A DNA stretch of 64,000 nt from Mycteria americana (lineage: Eukaryota; Chordata; Aves; Ciconiiformes; Ciconiidae): the NCBI RefSeq assembly GCF_035582795.1, contig NC_134365.1, positions 134,753,077 to 134,817,076 of the forward strand, given 5' to 3'. The notes beneath the pieces were generated by a model. The model did no database searches and was not told the DNA's origin. It saw only the letters and a list, made by a program, of their open reading frames with translations. Position numbers and translations under genes: made by a program. The stretch's first letter is position 1. Each line of letters starts with the position of its first letter. This document shows, piece by piece, positions 38,601 through 50,359 of this stretch.

Positions 38601-38635
38601 AAGGCTTATCATGAGCAGAAGATCCTAGAGTACAG
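35630..38635. other. Intergenic sequence, no gene seen
   Basis: This is unique sequence that becomes GC-richer between about 36.7 and 37.6 kb. ORFs of 130-137 codons there overlap one another in different frames and resemble no family known to me. No repeat was recognised. Confidence 0.55.
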
Positions 38636-38639
38636 CCCT

Positions 38640-38850
38640 CAGAGGGATTCAAAAGACCATCTAATCCACCTCTTTGCCTCCGAGCCCAAGCATCTAGACT
38701 TGCCTAATTCCAGGCAGATTTGTAGGGAATATATTCTTTACAGCACACTTTAAAGACCCATCCACGATGGCAACCCTACAACCTCCCTAGGAACCTATCC
38801 TAGCATTTTATTATCTTTACTGTTAGAAAGTGTTTCCTAATTTAAAGCTG
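38640..38850 (-). mobile_element. Strongly decayed CR1 fragment
   Basis: On the plus strand, CAACCTCCCTAGGAACCTAT (near 38780) and ACTGTTAGAAAGTGTTTCCT (near 38820) resemble the reverse complement of CR1 ORF2-end sequence. The preceding ACCATCTAATCCACCTC (near 38658) resembles the CR1 3' end. Many substitutions and small gaps indicate an old insertion. The edges are approximate. Confidence 0.65.
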
Positions 38851-38859
38851 ATATTATTG

Positions 38860-41800
38860 GCCTGCATAAATATAACATATATGGGTGATATGACATGTGA
38901 TGCTTATGCAGGAAACATAGAACACTGAGTAGAGCAATCAAATTAGAAAATTATGTCAATCCTATCAATTTCCATCCTAGGGGTGAGAAAGTAAACCTTA
39001 TATTTCCCAAGGCATGATTAACCTGCATGCAAGGGGCTCTTAAGTGGGGACCTTGGTCTCTTGTGGTTCTTCTAGGTCAGATGACAAAAATAACAAGTCT
39101 TAAAAGAAAATGAGCTGGTTCTTGCTGAACCCGAGCAAGAGCTAAAGGATCCCAGCCAGGAGAAGAATGGGTAGCTCCCAGTCATGTGAAGCTTCCCCTT
39201 CTCTAATGCCTATACAGACCAAAACCAAAACAAGGCAGAAAAGGAAGAGGAGAAATGACTAAAAGTTTAAAAGTCAAACCCCAAACCACTGCACCAGGCA
39301 GAGGGTGTAGCTCAGCACGCAGTTTATGGCCTTCACAGGCAAGTAGCTCAGATGAGTTTACAGGTGATTGGTGTTACTAGAAATTATGTAATTCAAATGA
39401 AAAGAGTCAGGGCACAAAATTTGATAAAAGCTTCCCTAGAAATTCTCCTGGTTAGGATTTTTGGTCACAATGAAATGAAAGGTAGGTATAAGAAATAACT
39501 GCCAGAGAACATTTCTTGTCTGAATAGTCTTAGGAAGTTGAGATGAGGCCAGTAGCTAAGATGAGTTGAAGCTTTTCTGGAGCTACAGGTTACTACATAT
39601 AGCTGTGTAGTGGACGTAGAAGGGCCATCATAGTTTTGGAAAACCTGGATCTTTTTTTTTCTTAATACAAACTTTCACCACTAATAACAATCCCAAGAAA
39701 ATCCTTTTCTCTCCCCTTCATCCAGATTTATTATATGAGAAAGTAATTCTGACTTCCCAGCAGACCGGTAGCACTCAACACATCAACCCCATCCAAAAGG
39801 AGAAGCAGAATGAAGGCGTCCATTTCCATCACTGAATGCATAAGCTTTTAAAAATAACGTGCTGAAATGGGCCAAGAGGAGAAGAACTTTACTGCTCCAT
39901 CCTTACACATAAGTCCCATAGTGACGCGTGCTTTTATGGCAGTGCAGTCTTGCACAGGAAGCCAACGTTAAATAGTTTAAGGTTGAATAGCTTGGCTCCC
40001 CTTGGAGCTAGCATCTGTGACCTTTAGAAGACTGTGCAAACCAGAAGCTGGTAAATATTTGTTTCTCAGAGAAACCCAAACAATTAAGAGCAACAAGATT
40101 TATTGACAGCAGTGACTTACAGCAGTAGCCTCACGGGAGGGCAGGTGCTAGCACCTTCTGAGTGTTTCTAAAGTGCCCGTTGTACACAACACTGTCCTGA
40201 ACCAAATCGGACAGTTTGGTGTCACCTTGATAACAGAATCACTGCATTTTAATAAGTAGGAAGGACATTGTCATGAGCAGCAATGGCCATTAGGATTGTT
40301 TAACTGCCTGAAGGGACCTGGCCTCTAACTGCTCTTTCTGCCTTTGAAAATGCCCTGAACACCTTTGTTCCTGATGTCTTAGCGATGCCTATTTATTCTC
40401 TCCGTTCGTCTTTGTAGTTGAGAATTTCAATGTATGGGAAACCACAAATAGCCTATAGGAACTTAACTTCTCTGCAGTACCTCTTTTCTGGAGGTTGTGA
40501 TAATGTGTTGTAATACGGGAGGCTGTGGAAATGTGGTATTTTCTCCAGTAGCTCTTTTCTGAGTATATGAGGAAGATCAGGAGAAGGCCCTACCTGCTAG
40601 CTGCAAAAAAAAAAAAAAAAAAAAAAAATCAGATCAACCTTTTTATCATTTAATGAAAATATTTTCAGAGGGTGAGGCAGTAGGAAACAATCCTGCAAGC
40701 TTATCTGCTTCTGAAGTAACCCAAGTGAAATCAGCGGTAGCGACAGCAAGGGCAGCCGTGCAACGCTGGTGGCTGATGACTCTGCTCCCTAAAGCATCAG
40801 TGAAGGCTGCAGCACGGGAGCGTCTGAGCAGAGATTATTGCTGCCCTTCCCCAGCCTTGCTCACTAGGGCCTGCTCACCCCACGCAGACCACTGATGTAA
40901 TGTCTACACATCAAGAGTTAACACATTACAAATAACTCACAGAAATAGAAACTCATCAGGTTGTCTTCTACAGCAGATGAGGGGCTCAATTGTAAAGGGT
41001 CTGATTTTTAATACAACCTTTATTCCAGTTGGGAGCTGAATATGCCCTGCATATCAGGTGAGAAAGCCGGTATATAAGGCTGAAAAATTAAGCTAGGACA
41101 GATACTTTGGCCCCCCAAACTTCTCTGTGCTAAGAACGTTGCATTTCTGCTTGTACCAGAGTTGATAGCAAAATTCCTCTTGGCTTCAAAGGAATCAAAA
41201 CCAGCCCCTATTTCCATACAACTCTGTAAACTTTGAACTGGAAAATACTTATTATATCACAAAGCTCATTTAAATAAAATTGCAAAATATAACCCCCTGC
41301 AGAAGATCTGTCAGACTTTTAATACCTGTTTTGTTTTGTCAAAGGCAAATAAACCCACTTGGGGAAGAATGGACAGGTGATTTATAGGGTGATTGCTTTC
41401 GTTTCCTATTATTTCTACTTACAGCCTCTTAACCATAGTCAAGAGTAGTAGAAATATCAGTGTGTGCAGTTTGTTTGTGTAGATTGCTTGTTATTTCACA
41501 TATACAGTTGGTGGGTGTCAGAATTGAGCGAATATGGCTATTTCAAGGCATCTCCTGAACTTGAGTGTTTTCTTTTCAAGGGAGTGTAATCATCCAGCCT
41601 TGGAAATGATGTTAGGGTGGTGTTGTTGGGAGGTATGGGAGAATATACTTAATGCAATCTATCTTAAAAGCTTTGGCTTAGCTAGTGTAATGGAAGTGCT
41701 ATACCACCAGCGCACAGTAGCTCCCTGCAGAGTGATGGGCTAGAAGTCTGCCTCAGGCCTAGTTTGTGAAGCTAATATATTAATTTTGACTTTTTTTTAC

Positions 41801-44800
41801 CAGGGCCGTAGGCACATTCATATGTTACTGTGAGCTAAATGAAGTTGTAGGCACAGAGATTATCTACTCCTCTGCATATATAAACCTACTTACCTTTTAA
41901 AATCAGGTCTCCTCTGACGGGATTTGTCATTTCCATAGTGCAAATTAAGGAAATTTTCTTTGCGGTAACTTGCTTGTTGGACCATAGTTCAGCGAAGGGG
42001 AAGACTGGAAGAGGCCAGAAGGTAGGAAAGCCATGGTTGTACCCTGTCAAGCTGGTCAATGTTGGCCTAAACTACTGTATTGCTGTCATTGCACTACCTT
42101 CAGAAAGTACTAGCAATGTCATTACTTCTAAGTTTAAAGAATTTGAAGCAGGTACATTTATTTTTAATCTCTCCCTTTCAATGGTAGGATATCACATTTA
42201 CACCACTGTATGGCAGCTCCATTTAACCACATTTCTCATGTAACTCCAGCTCTCGTTCACATCCTCCCCTTTGACATGACCAGTGTAAGGATCAGAGGAG
42301 GTTCCTGGGCATCAGGGCTGCTTCTGCAAACAGGGGAGGAGGATGCAACTGGACTAGTTTTGTGTGAGTAAGGACTCTGGATTTTCTGGAAGAAGCACGG
42401 CATCCTGTTACAGCATCTTCCCCACCCTCACCCCAAAAGAGCGCTGTCTCTTTACTGCAGGAGGAGTTTTGCCAGTCCACCTGAGAGGGCATCTCAGGCT
42501 GACCCACATCCCTCAGGAGGGCATGGGCTTACTCTGGGTGCATTGCTTGGTACCTTAGCAAGGCTGGAGCAGCTTGTCCGTGGGCTACTGACTTCTAATG
42601 TCAGACAAATCCCATGGTTCTGCTGAGAGACACCTAGTGCCCTTGGGAGATGGGCCACCTGGTAGACCAACGGACAGATAAATCTGTTTATTGGGAAGGT
42701 GGTTTGCTCTTAGGCTTTTTGAACTTTATGTTTCCCCCAAAGGCTTTCATAGGTTTCAGGTCCATCTGCCCTGTGCTTTTCTCTTTACCTGTCTACAATT
42801 TCATTTCTTTGGTGTGGCAGAAGAGCTAACATACAGCAACAACTTTTCCATTTCAGGCAAAATCCAAAGGTCCCTTGAAAACTCTGCCATTGTACAAAGA
42901 AAGTGACGCTGCACTGTCGTGCCAGGTGCATGCCGCTGGAGCTCAGAGCATGGGCTATGCATGTTCACTCCCTTTGAGAGTCACTTATGTCAATCCTTGA
43001 TCTAGGCAGCTGAGACCCAAATAAACTTGCTGGGAAAAAAAGTCAGTATCTCTACAGCCTTTTGAGCTGGTTTAAGTAGACTATGTGGTTTTTTCTGGGC
43101 AGCCAAACCCTTGCACTTCCATGAGGAAGTCAATATTTGCATTGTTGCTGGCACAAGAACTCTAAAGTAAAAATTAATAAAAATGAGCTCATAGTACATT
43201 AGTTCTTGGAGAGTGTTTTGGGGATGAGGGGTTTGGCTCACCGCTATCCACAGCTTATATGCATGCCCAGTATGCATCCAGCTCATCCCAGGGGAAGAGG
43301 GGAGATGACTGAAGCCATGGTGTGCCAGGACTCTCTCCTGGAGAGGAAAACTTGACACATGCAGTCCAGTTCCTGTAACTACCCTGGAAATTTCTTCCAG
43401 GAGTGGAATTTAGAAGACTGTGTCTAGTCTGGAGGGAGATGTCTCTCTCCCTGTTTGGTGAGTAGGGCCACCAGTACCTTATACCACTGCTGGACTGGCT
43501 CTGAGCTCAGCCTGACAAATGACTGTTGAGGCTTGCTAGTCACACACCATTCGGTAACTCATGAAGATTAGGGGGGTGAATGAAACACATCCCGTCAATG
43601 CCTTTGCCACACGCCAGCATGGCTTTATTCAGTCAGAAGTCACTAAGACAAAAAGCCCTCTACAAACTTGGTGGTTTGCCATCCATCATCCATCCTTCAG
43701 CACGTGCAATTCACTCCAGCTGCACTTCACCCCGCGCGAGGGCTCGGGTGCTCTCCCTTAGCTGTCTCTCCCCCTCGCAAATGTGAGTGCTTGTAAGGCA
43801 ATGAAATAGGATTAGCAGGCGCAGGTGCAATCCTTTCAGTCTCAAGGGTAAGCCTGAGAGTTGCAGACCGAGTCTGGAGTCACGAGGTAGCATGCTGCTG
43901 CTGCTAACCGTGATGACGACGATGATGATGATGATTCTAGGAACACGTTTAGTGATCAATTGAGTGTGGACACCAGGCTCTCATTATCTCATAGAGTAAC
44001 AGCACTAACAGCAGCTGATTACACTGTAACCTTTACTTTGCTAAGCAACAGTCTATATCTTAGAGAGCATTCGCTTGAATGTGAATTAGGGAATGAAAAA
44101 GGATGGAAGAGCTGAATCCTAACCAGCCTATGTGAAAAGCACCTTGATTTCAGAGAGACCTCGGCAGTCTGCAGCAAACTCCGTGAACGCTCTTAGCTTT
44201 ACTTCATGTATATGGGGTCCTAATAGAGGAGAATGTCATTTGTGTTTTCTCCTCTGTGGTCCCAGAGCACTGGTTGTTCCTTACATTTCTACCCCTATAA
44301 AAACAAATCCCAGTTCTAATTACAAGTAAAATGCATTAAGAGACCATTGCAACATGGGGAGCATGTTGCTCCATTTCCTTATCATTTTCTTAGACCTGAG
44401 GTGTGGATACCAGTTATAATCGCTTTGTACTGGGTACACGTATCACTAGGAGCACAGAAATGGCATCAGGGTGGACTGGGCTATCTGCAGCGGGGTCAGA
44501 GCTGGGAGCTGCTGGGTGTATCCAACCACAGACAGAAGGGCAAGACCCAGCTCTCCTGCTATTCGTGGTCATACAGCCCGAAACTGCACCTTTTGATACT
44601 AGCTGTTCCCAAGCAAAGAAAGTTTGGGAACCCAGTTCAACCAGCCACAAGGGCTTGGGGAGGCAGGACAGCTTCATGGGGGTCAGAAATGTTCCTTTTA
44701 CAGCAAGGGGACCTCCATGCATACAGAGGTGACCTGTGAGCAGAGCGGCTTCAGCTAGGGCTATGTGTGTCCTCACTGTGCAAAGTCAGCAGCCCGCACG

Positions 44801-47250
44801 GTCTCTGAGCAGCCCTGAGCTGGGTGCAGAGTGAAGGTCCCTGGGCAGGGGCCGCAGGTCCCTCTCAGCCCCAGGCGCGGCACGGGCAGCGCTGGCTGCC
44901 TGGGGGGGAAAAGCAAGGGCTCGATGGAGAGCGTCTCCAGTGCCACCAGACCGTCGCAGGGGCAGCCAGACCCCACGCAGCAGGTGAGAACTGCCCTCCG
45001 CTGTGAAGCGCTGTGAAGGCCACTGGTACGTCTGCTCTGCAATGGGCTTGTTAAAATACACATTCGCCTTCGTTATCCTGCAGCTGCATTGCCTGAATCA
45101 TCCCGTTGCAGTCACTCTGAAACGGGAACCCAAGTTAAAAACTTTCCCGACTTGTTTTTTATTCACCGGGGAAGCTCACGTCTAACCCACTGAGAGAGCA
45201 AGGGAAGCCATAACAACGTCTGTCTTCATGGGAGGGGAACGAAAGGGAACCTGAAAAAAAGAGAGAGGAAACAAATGAAGCACAGGCTAATTGAAAGATT
45301 ATTATTTCGTGTTGCCTTTCACAGTTTGACACAGGACGCTTTCTCGCATCGGTGTAGTTAGTGCTCGTGTAACCCAGTTGGGGCATGGCACCCCCGACCC
45401 AGGTGTGCCAGTCGTATTCCCTCCTTTCCTCTTCTTTTTCCAAAAAACCACAGAAAGCTGCCACGTAGCCATGGCTTAGCAGACATGGCCTTGCAGCAGG
45501 CTTTGGCTGGGATCCCTGCTCTGACTCCTGATCACACTAAACCTCTTCTTCTCCCCAGTGGCAGACGGAGGCTTGCACTCAGCCAAAGTTTCTTGCCAGC
45601 ATCGTCCTCAGGCACAGTCCCTTCCTAGATGGCACACGGATGGATACGGTGTGCCGAGGGTTTGCAGACTCCTGCGATGGGCTGGGGGATGCTCTGCCCT
45701 GCGCTGATTTCCTGCTCCCCCAGCTCACGGGGGGCAGAGCGTCCTGTGGGCACCTCCGTCTCCTTCACACAGAGACAGTGCTTAAAGCCACATGCGTCCC
45801 CAGCCTCCCCCTGCCAAAACAGAAACCTCGCAGCCTCAGCCCACCTCGTCCAAGCCGGTAACTTTCTCCTGCGCTTTTATACACAGACACGATCTCACCA
45901 TACACTGCTTTTAGCTGCGAGAAAATTGCTCCCTCTTACTGTTTCGTTCCTAAAGACTGCTTTCCCAGGCTAAACATCCTTCGCTTTAAATAGATGGGGT
46001 GACCCAAATACTATTGTGAATGATTATTCAAGGATGAAGTACAGACTCTAGTCCAATGATTTTTACAAAACAACTTAAATCAATACGATCTTTCTGATTA
46101 GTAGCTTCTAGAAAACCTATGTGCTACATCATCCCTATTACATTCATCATTTGGCTCCTTTTGCTGTATTTGTTCATGTGGTACATCATTATCAAGCATC
46201 TGAAGCGTTTGCTCCATTGTCCTCTGGACTGCACTGATTTCTTCTGGAACAAAGTGTAGCTTAGAAATTCTCCGCTGTGGATTTTCGTAATGAATATTTT
46301 ACAGTAAGCCACCTGTTACTAATGAGCCTAATTTTACTTGTACAACTCTTTTTATAACCTTTACTCTTAAAAAATAATTGGGAAAATTTACAATGGTGAA
46401 GTGTTTATTAACTGATGGCCTACTTGCAAGATTACACTGAACATGGCATTGCAATTCAGGCCATTTTTCAGCTTTGTATAGGAAAAAAAATAACTGCAAG
46501 CATGGAAGCCAACATTTTTCACAGCACACCTCTGAATATTCTTTTTTATTGCAGACTGTCTACTGTAGTATAGCAATTATTTCAACAGAAAGCCTGAAAT
46601 CTAAATCTAATTTAAAGTCTAAATGATGCATCTGATTAAAAATGTGTTATCTATTCCCAGCAAATCGTATATCATTGAAACACTAATGTTTCCCTAATTT
46701 TAAGCACCATCTAGTGAGTCAAACATTAGATCTGATCTTCCAAATTACAGGTGAGAAAAACAAGATCATAGCTTGACTGCATCCCACCCAGTGCTAGGTC
46801 TGTTCCTGAGATTCATAAGTTAGCTGTTTAGTCACTGCCTGCTCTCTTGCTAATGGACATTAAATATTCCTCCAAAGGTGCCAAAGACGTGAGCTGCCGT
46901 CTGGAGATAATTTGGCTGTTGACTCCCTAGTTAGACAAAGCTAACTGCCTAGAAGTGGAGCAGGGAGAAACCTCATTTCGATAATGAGAATCTTTTTTTG
47001 TCGTTCCAGAGCAAGAGACTGGAAAGGATTTGGCTTTATTTCAATTATAAGTGAAAGGGAAAAAAATCTCCGGGCAAATAAACAGCTTTATAAGGATCAT
47101 GATTCTTACTATTTCTATTAGCTGGCTTGCCATGAAGATGAAGTAGGTCTGAGAGGGAATCGCACAGCAAACCTGCATACAATTATAGGACCTGCTTATC
47201 TGGCACTCGTATTAAATCAGTTCAGTTAAATCAGCACCGGCTGCTGTGGC
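38860..47250. other. Intergenic sequence, no gene seen
   Basis: Mostly AT-rich unique sequence, with an A24 run at 40605-40628, a GAT/GAC-repeat patch near 43911-43934 and a GC-rich patch near 44.8-45.0 kb. ORFs up to 130 codons (for example 44347-44739) overlap in several frames and are not recognised. No RNA gene or repeat family was seen. Confidence 0.55.
40605..40628. repeat. A24 homopolymer
   Basis: This is an uninterrupted run of 24 A in intergenic sequence. It could be the tail of an old retroposed RNA, but the sequence to its left has no AATAAA and I recognise no parent gene. Confidence 0.95.
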
Positions 47251-47259
47251 AACGCACCG

Positions 47260-48260
47260 TGATCAGCTGGCAACTGACCTGTACAGACTGCAGCCCGCGC
47301 GCAGAATTCCTGGGGCGAGCAAGGGGTGCACAATCAGTTTGGTTAACACGGCGTCACTCTGGGCAGGGGCACGGACGTTCAGCCTGGGTCTCATTTGGCC
47401 TCTCTGAAGTTACGGCGCTCGCGGTCGGCACCGGGCTGGCACTTTACATGTGCCAGCAAAACTGGTGCAAGCCTGGGCAGTGTCTGGCCTGGCCTTGCTG
47501 AGGGAGGAAAAGGCACGTTGCCTGTGCCTGCGAGTGCATCGCTTGACGGGGAGAGCGAGCGTGTTTTGGCTGCTGCTGGCAATACCCACAGTTGCCCAAG
47601 CCACATCTCTGAGCCCTTTCTGGTACACGTGGATCCAGGGGAAGTAGATTTAATTAATTATGTGTCCTCAGTCCCAGCCTCTATGGCTTACCATCATGCA
47701 CTTTACCAGCTCTGGGGGGCTGTTGGCCATGGCTCGACGACAAAAGACCAGTCCAATTTCTGTGCATCGGGTGGGTGCCATGTGCCAAGGGTCTCTCCTG
47801 GTGGTGGGTCCCCAGCTGCCTGCCCAGCCCGTGGCTCGCCTCTGCTGCGCGCTGGGTTGGGGCACTACGTCTGCCGGGGAGGCCGCACGGTGAGGGAGGC
47901 TGAGGACCTGATCCGGGCTGCAGAGGTGTCTCTCCTGTCGTGTGTTTGGGTTTCCTGCCGCTCCTCTCTGAGCATCAGTTCCTGGTCGTGTCACCTCCCA
48001 GCCCCCAGACTCAGAGCGATCATGGCAGCACAGGCAAAGGGCTGATGGAGGACAAAGGCTGTTTGAGAAGAAGACGTCGTGCCAGGACTTGCTTATGCCA
48101 GAACTGCTGCACAAACGCTCCTCAAAGTCCATCCTGCGCTGAAGGAAGAGCCCCCGTGCTCCCCTGCACCCACCGCTCAGTCTCCTGGGGAAAGTGCAAT
48201 GGTGCAGCGCCGGGCTTGCTGTTTTGCAACAGTGGAGGTTTATCTGCACCTCATGTTATT
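47260..48260. other. GC-rich region upstream of KLHL34
   Basis: About 1 kb is GC-rich and moderately rich in CpG, 2-3 kb upstream of KLHL34. It carries overlapping long frames on both strands (47395-48045 plus, starting at TTG rather than ATG; 47668-48249 minus). Neither shows a recognisable domain, and their mutual overlap argues for composition rather than coding. It might be regulatory. Confidence 0.4.
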
Positions 48261-49849
48261 GAAATCTGGCGCCTTATGGGGTTAAACTGGGGAAAGCAGT
48301 ATCTTTAGGAGTGGGAGCATTTAAGGCCTGGTCCCTCATCTCCAGCATGCATGACTGCCGAGTGGTGACAGGGCTACCTGGTCTCTGGTTTGTCCAAACC
48401 AGGAAAAGCATCAAACCAGAAGCTTGGACTCAACTGCACAGCTTTGCTAACGACATCTGAAATTCTTTAGAGGTGTCCCAACATGGACATAGGCAAAGCC
48501 ACCAGGAAAGAGAAACAAGGCATCCCTTTCCTCCTTCATCCCCACTGCCCGTACATGTCATTTTGCTAGCAAGGGGGAAGATTTTTTAGCAAGATCCTGA
48601 TTTATGGCCTATAATATCATGATGGAAAGTGGATTCAAGCGGTAAATCAATTTTCAGAGCTATATGGCAATGAAGAACGATATTTTTGGAGTCCTACCCC
48701 ACAAACAGAGCAGAGCACGTGTAGGTGTCAGTCTGCTTAGCAAGACAGCTTAGGGTCACTAGAACAGTCGCACGGCATGCATGATCCACATTAGGATCCA
48801 GTCAGATCCCAAACGCCCCTCGATTACAGGGGTGAGCCAGAATTTCATGACATCACATAAATAAATATAAGCAAATACAGTAAAAAAGCTTTACCTCTGG
48901 CTTGAGCAAAAGGTGGAATTTTTCAGTCCTGAGGGATCCTCCTCTGCCCCCAAGTCTGCTGGCTCATGATGCAGCAAAATGGTCTGGCATTTATCAACCC
49001 TGTCAAGGTTTGCAAGTCCTGAGCATGTTTGACCTGGAAAGAAAGGTGTCAGGAGGAGATTCCTGAACACCTCCACCCAGAGTTACACAGGGCAAAAAAA
49101 AAGAAAAGTAAAAGCAAGCTTTAAGAGGTCAGAATGTGTAGCCTGCCCAGAGCTACTATTCCGGGTAGAAATTAGACCCTGAAGGGCCCGGGTGAAAATC
49201 AGGGATAATCCCCATATACGTGCTTCTAATTGGGACAAACTGAAAGTGAGAAAGCTGAGCGAGTCAGCTCCGGCCCATCCCCAGGGGGTCCGGGTTTGTT
49301 CCCAGCTGGTAACCAAGAGCGTAATTATGCAAAGCCTCTTCTATAAACAGATTTCGGTTTATTACGGCCGAACTGGGGGAATCTATTTCTGTCACCGCGT
49401 TGTGCGAACGTGTTACCCTTGTGATTTCCAGCCAGGTCATTCCAAGTCAGCTGCTTTGGCTGTGGCTGTCGGTGGAAGCTCCTCTGTCCGCCCGGTCCCT
49501 GGCCCCTTTGCTCGCCCGCCTGGGGTCGGCCCCCGGGCAGGGGGGACAAGGGGATGTGCCTGAGGCTATTCTGGTGGCTGTGAGTTATGGCGGTGTCATG
49601 TGAAGCACAGAGCCCAGAAATGCATGTCAAATCGAACCAGTGACTAATCATGATATTTTGGTTGTCTTAGTGCCTGCTGGGCAAAGCTTTATGGGCTTAG
49701 AAAATCTTCACGTAGTAATCCCTGGGCGCTGATTTGATCTTTGGCTGAGGCTTCCTGAGAGAGTGCAAAAAGAAGCTGAAAGGGGGCTGCTGTCCCAGGG
49801 GTGACGAGGTCTGAACTTATCTGAGTTTGAAACACAAACAAGAGAGGAG

Positions 49850-50107
49850 AAAAGCCAGCGCTCCCTTCTCCTCTGCGTCTGCGTCTGCGCCTGCGCCTGC
49901 TCAGAGCCATGTGCTGGCAGCCAGAGAGGATCTATTTGATCTGCCTGCGGAGCAAGAAGGGTCGAGGGCGACGGCTGAGCAGACACAAAGTGTCATTTGT
50001 TGGGATTGTCATCTAGCTCCCTCATCTGTCACCTGATGGCCAGCCAAGCAAGCGCTCAGCACAGCCGTGGACCATTCATCCTTGCACAAGCGACGGAGGC
50101 GAGAAAA
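49850..50107 (+). promoter_or_regulatory. KLHL34: Possible KLHL34 promoter and 5' leader
   Basis: The segment directly upstream of KLHL34 is relatively CpG-rich. It contains five hexamer units of the CTGCGT/CTGCGC type at 49873-49902, including TGCGCCTGCGC (49886-49896), one base away from a typical NRF1 site. It is followed at 50108 by a good 5' splice site (AAAA|GTAAGC). A leader exon ending at 50107 is therefore plausible, but no start site can be read directly. Confidence 0.35.
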
Positions 50108-50248
50108 GTAAGCATCCTACAGCTGTTACGACATTCAGCTGTTTTTTCTATAAAGGAATGCATTGAATTCACTACAAATCTACTAACTGTCCCCTATGCC
50201 AGGCAAGAGACGGATTTTTTTTTTTTCGGTTGGGCTTTTCTCTAACAG
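50108..50248 (+). other. KLHL34: Candidate 5' UTR intron of KLHL34
   Basis: These 141 bases start with GTAAGC. They contain a perfect branch-point consensus TACTAAC (50181-50187) and end with a T-rich tract (T run at about 50215-50226) and TTTTCTCTAACAG (ending at 50248). Splicing would join the leader to position 50249, 111 bases before the start codon. The branch point is rather far from the acceptor, with an intervening AG, so this is a prediction only. Confidence 0.35.
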
Positions 50249-50359
50249 CTGGAGGTCTGCCGGGCATTCAAGCAATGGCTGTTGAGCAGGGCAGCTGTTT
50301 CAATATCTAATTGCATTTTAGCTTTAATAACTCAAAGGGAAAGCACTGCATTGCCTACC

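Noticed and set aside
47395-48045. 216-codon plus-strand frame as a gene
   Set aside because: It starts at TTG, overlaps a 193-codon antisense frame, lies in GC-rich sequence and shows no recognisable domain.
50282-50359. In-frame N-terminal extension of KLHL34 from 50282
   Set aside because: The codon at 50282 is TTG, not ATG, and the homologous protein starts at MSYFLSYC, encoded from the ATG at 50360.
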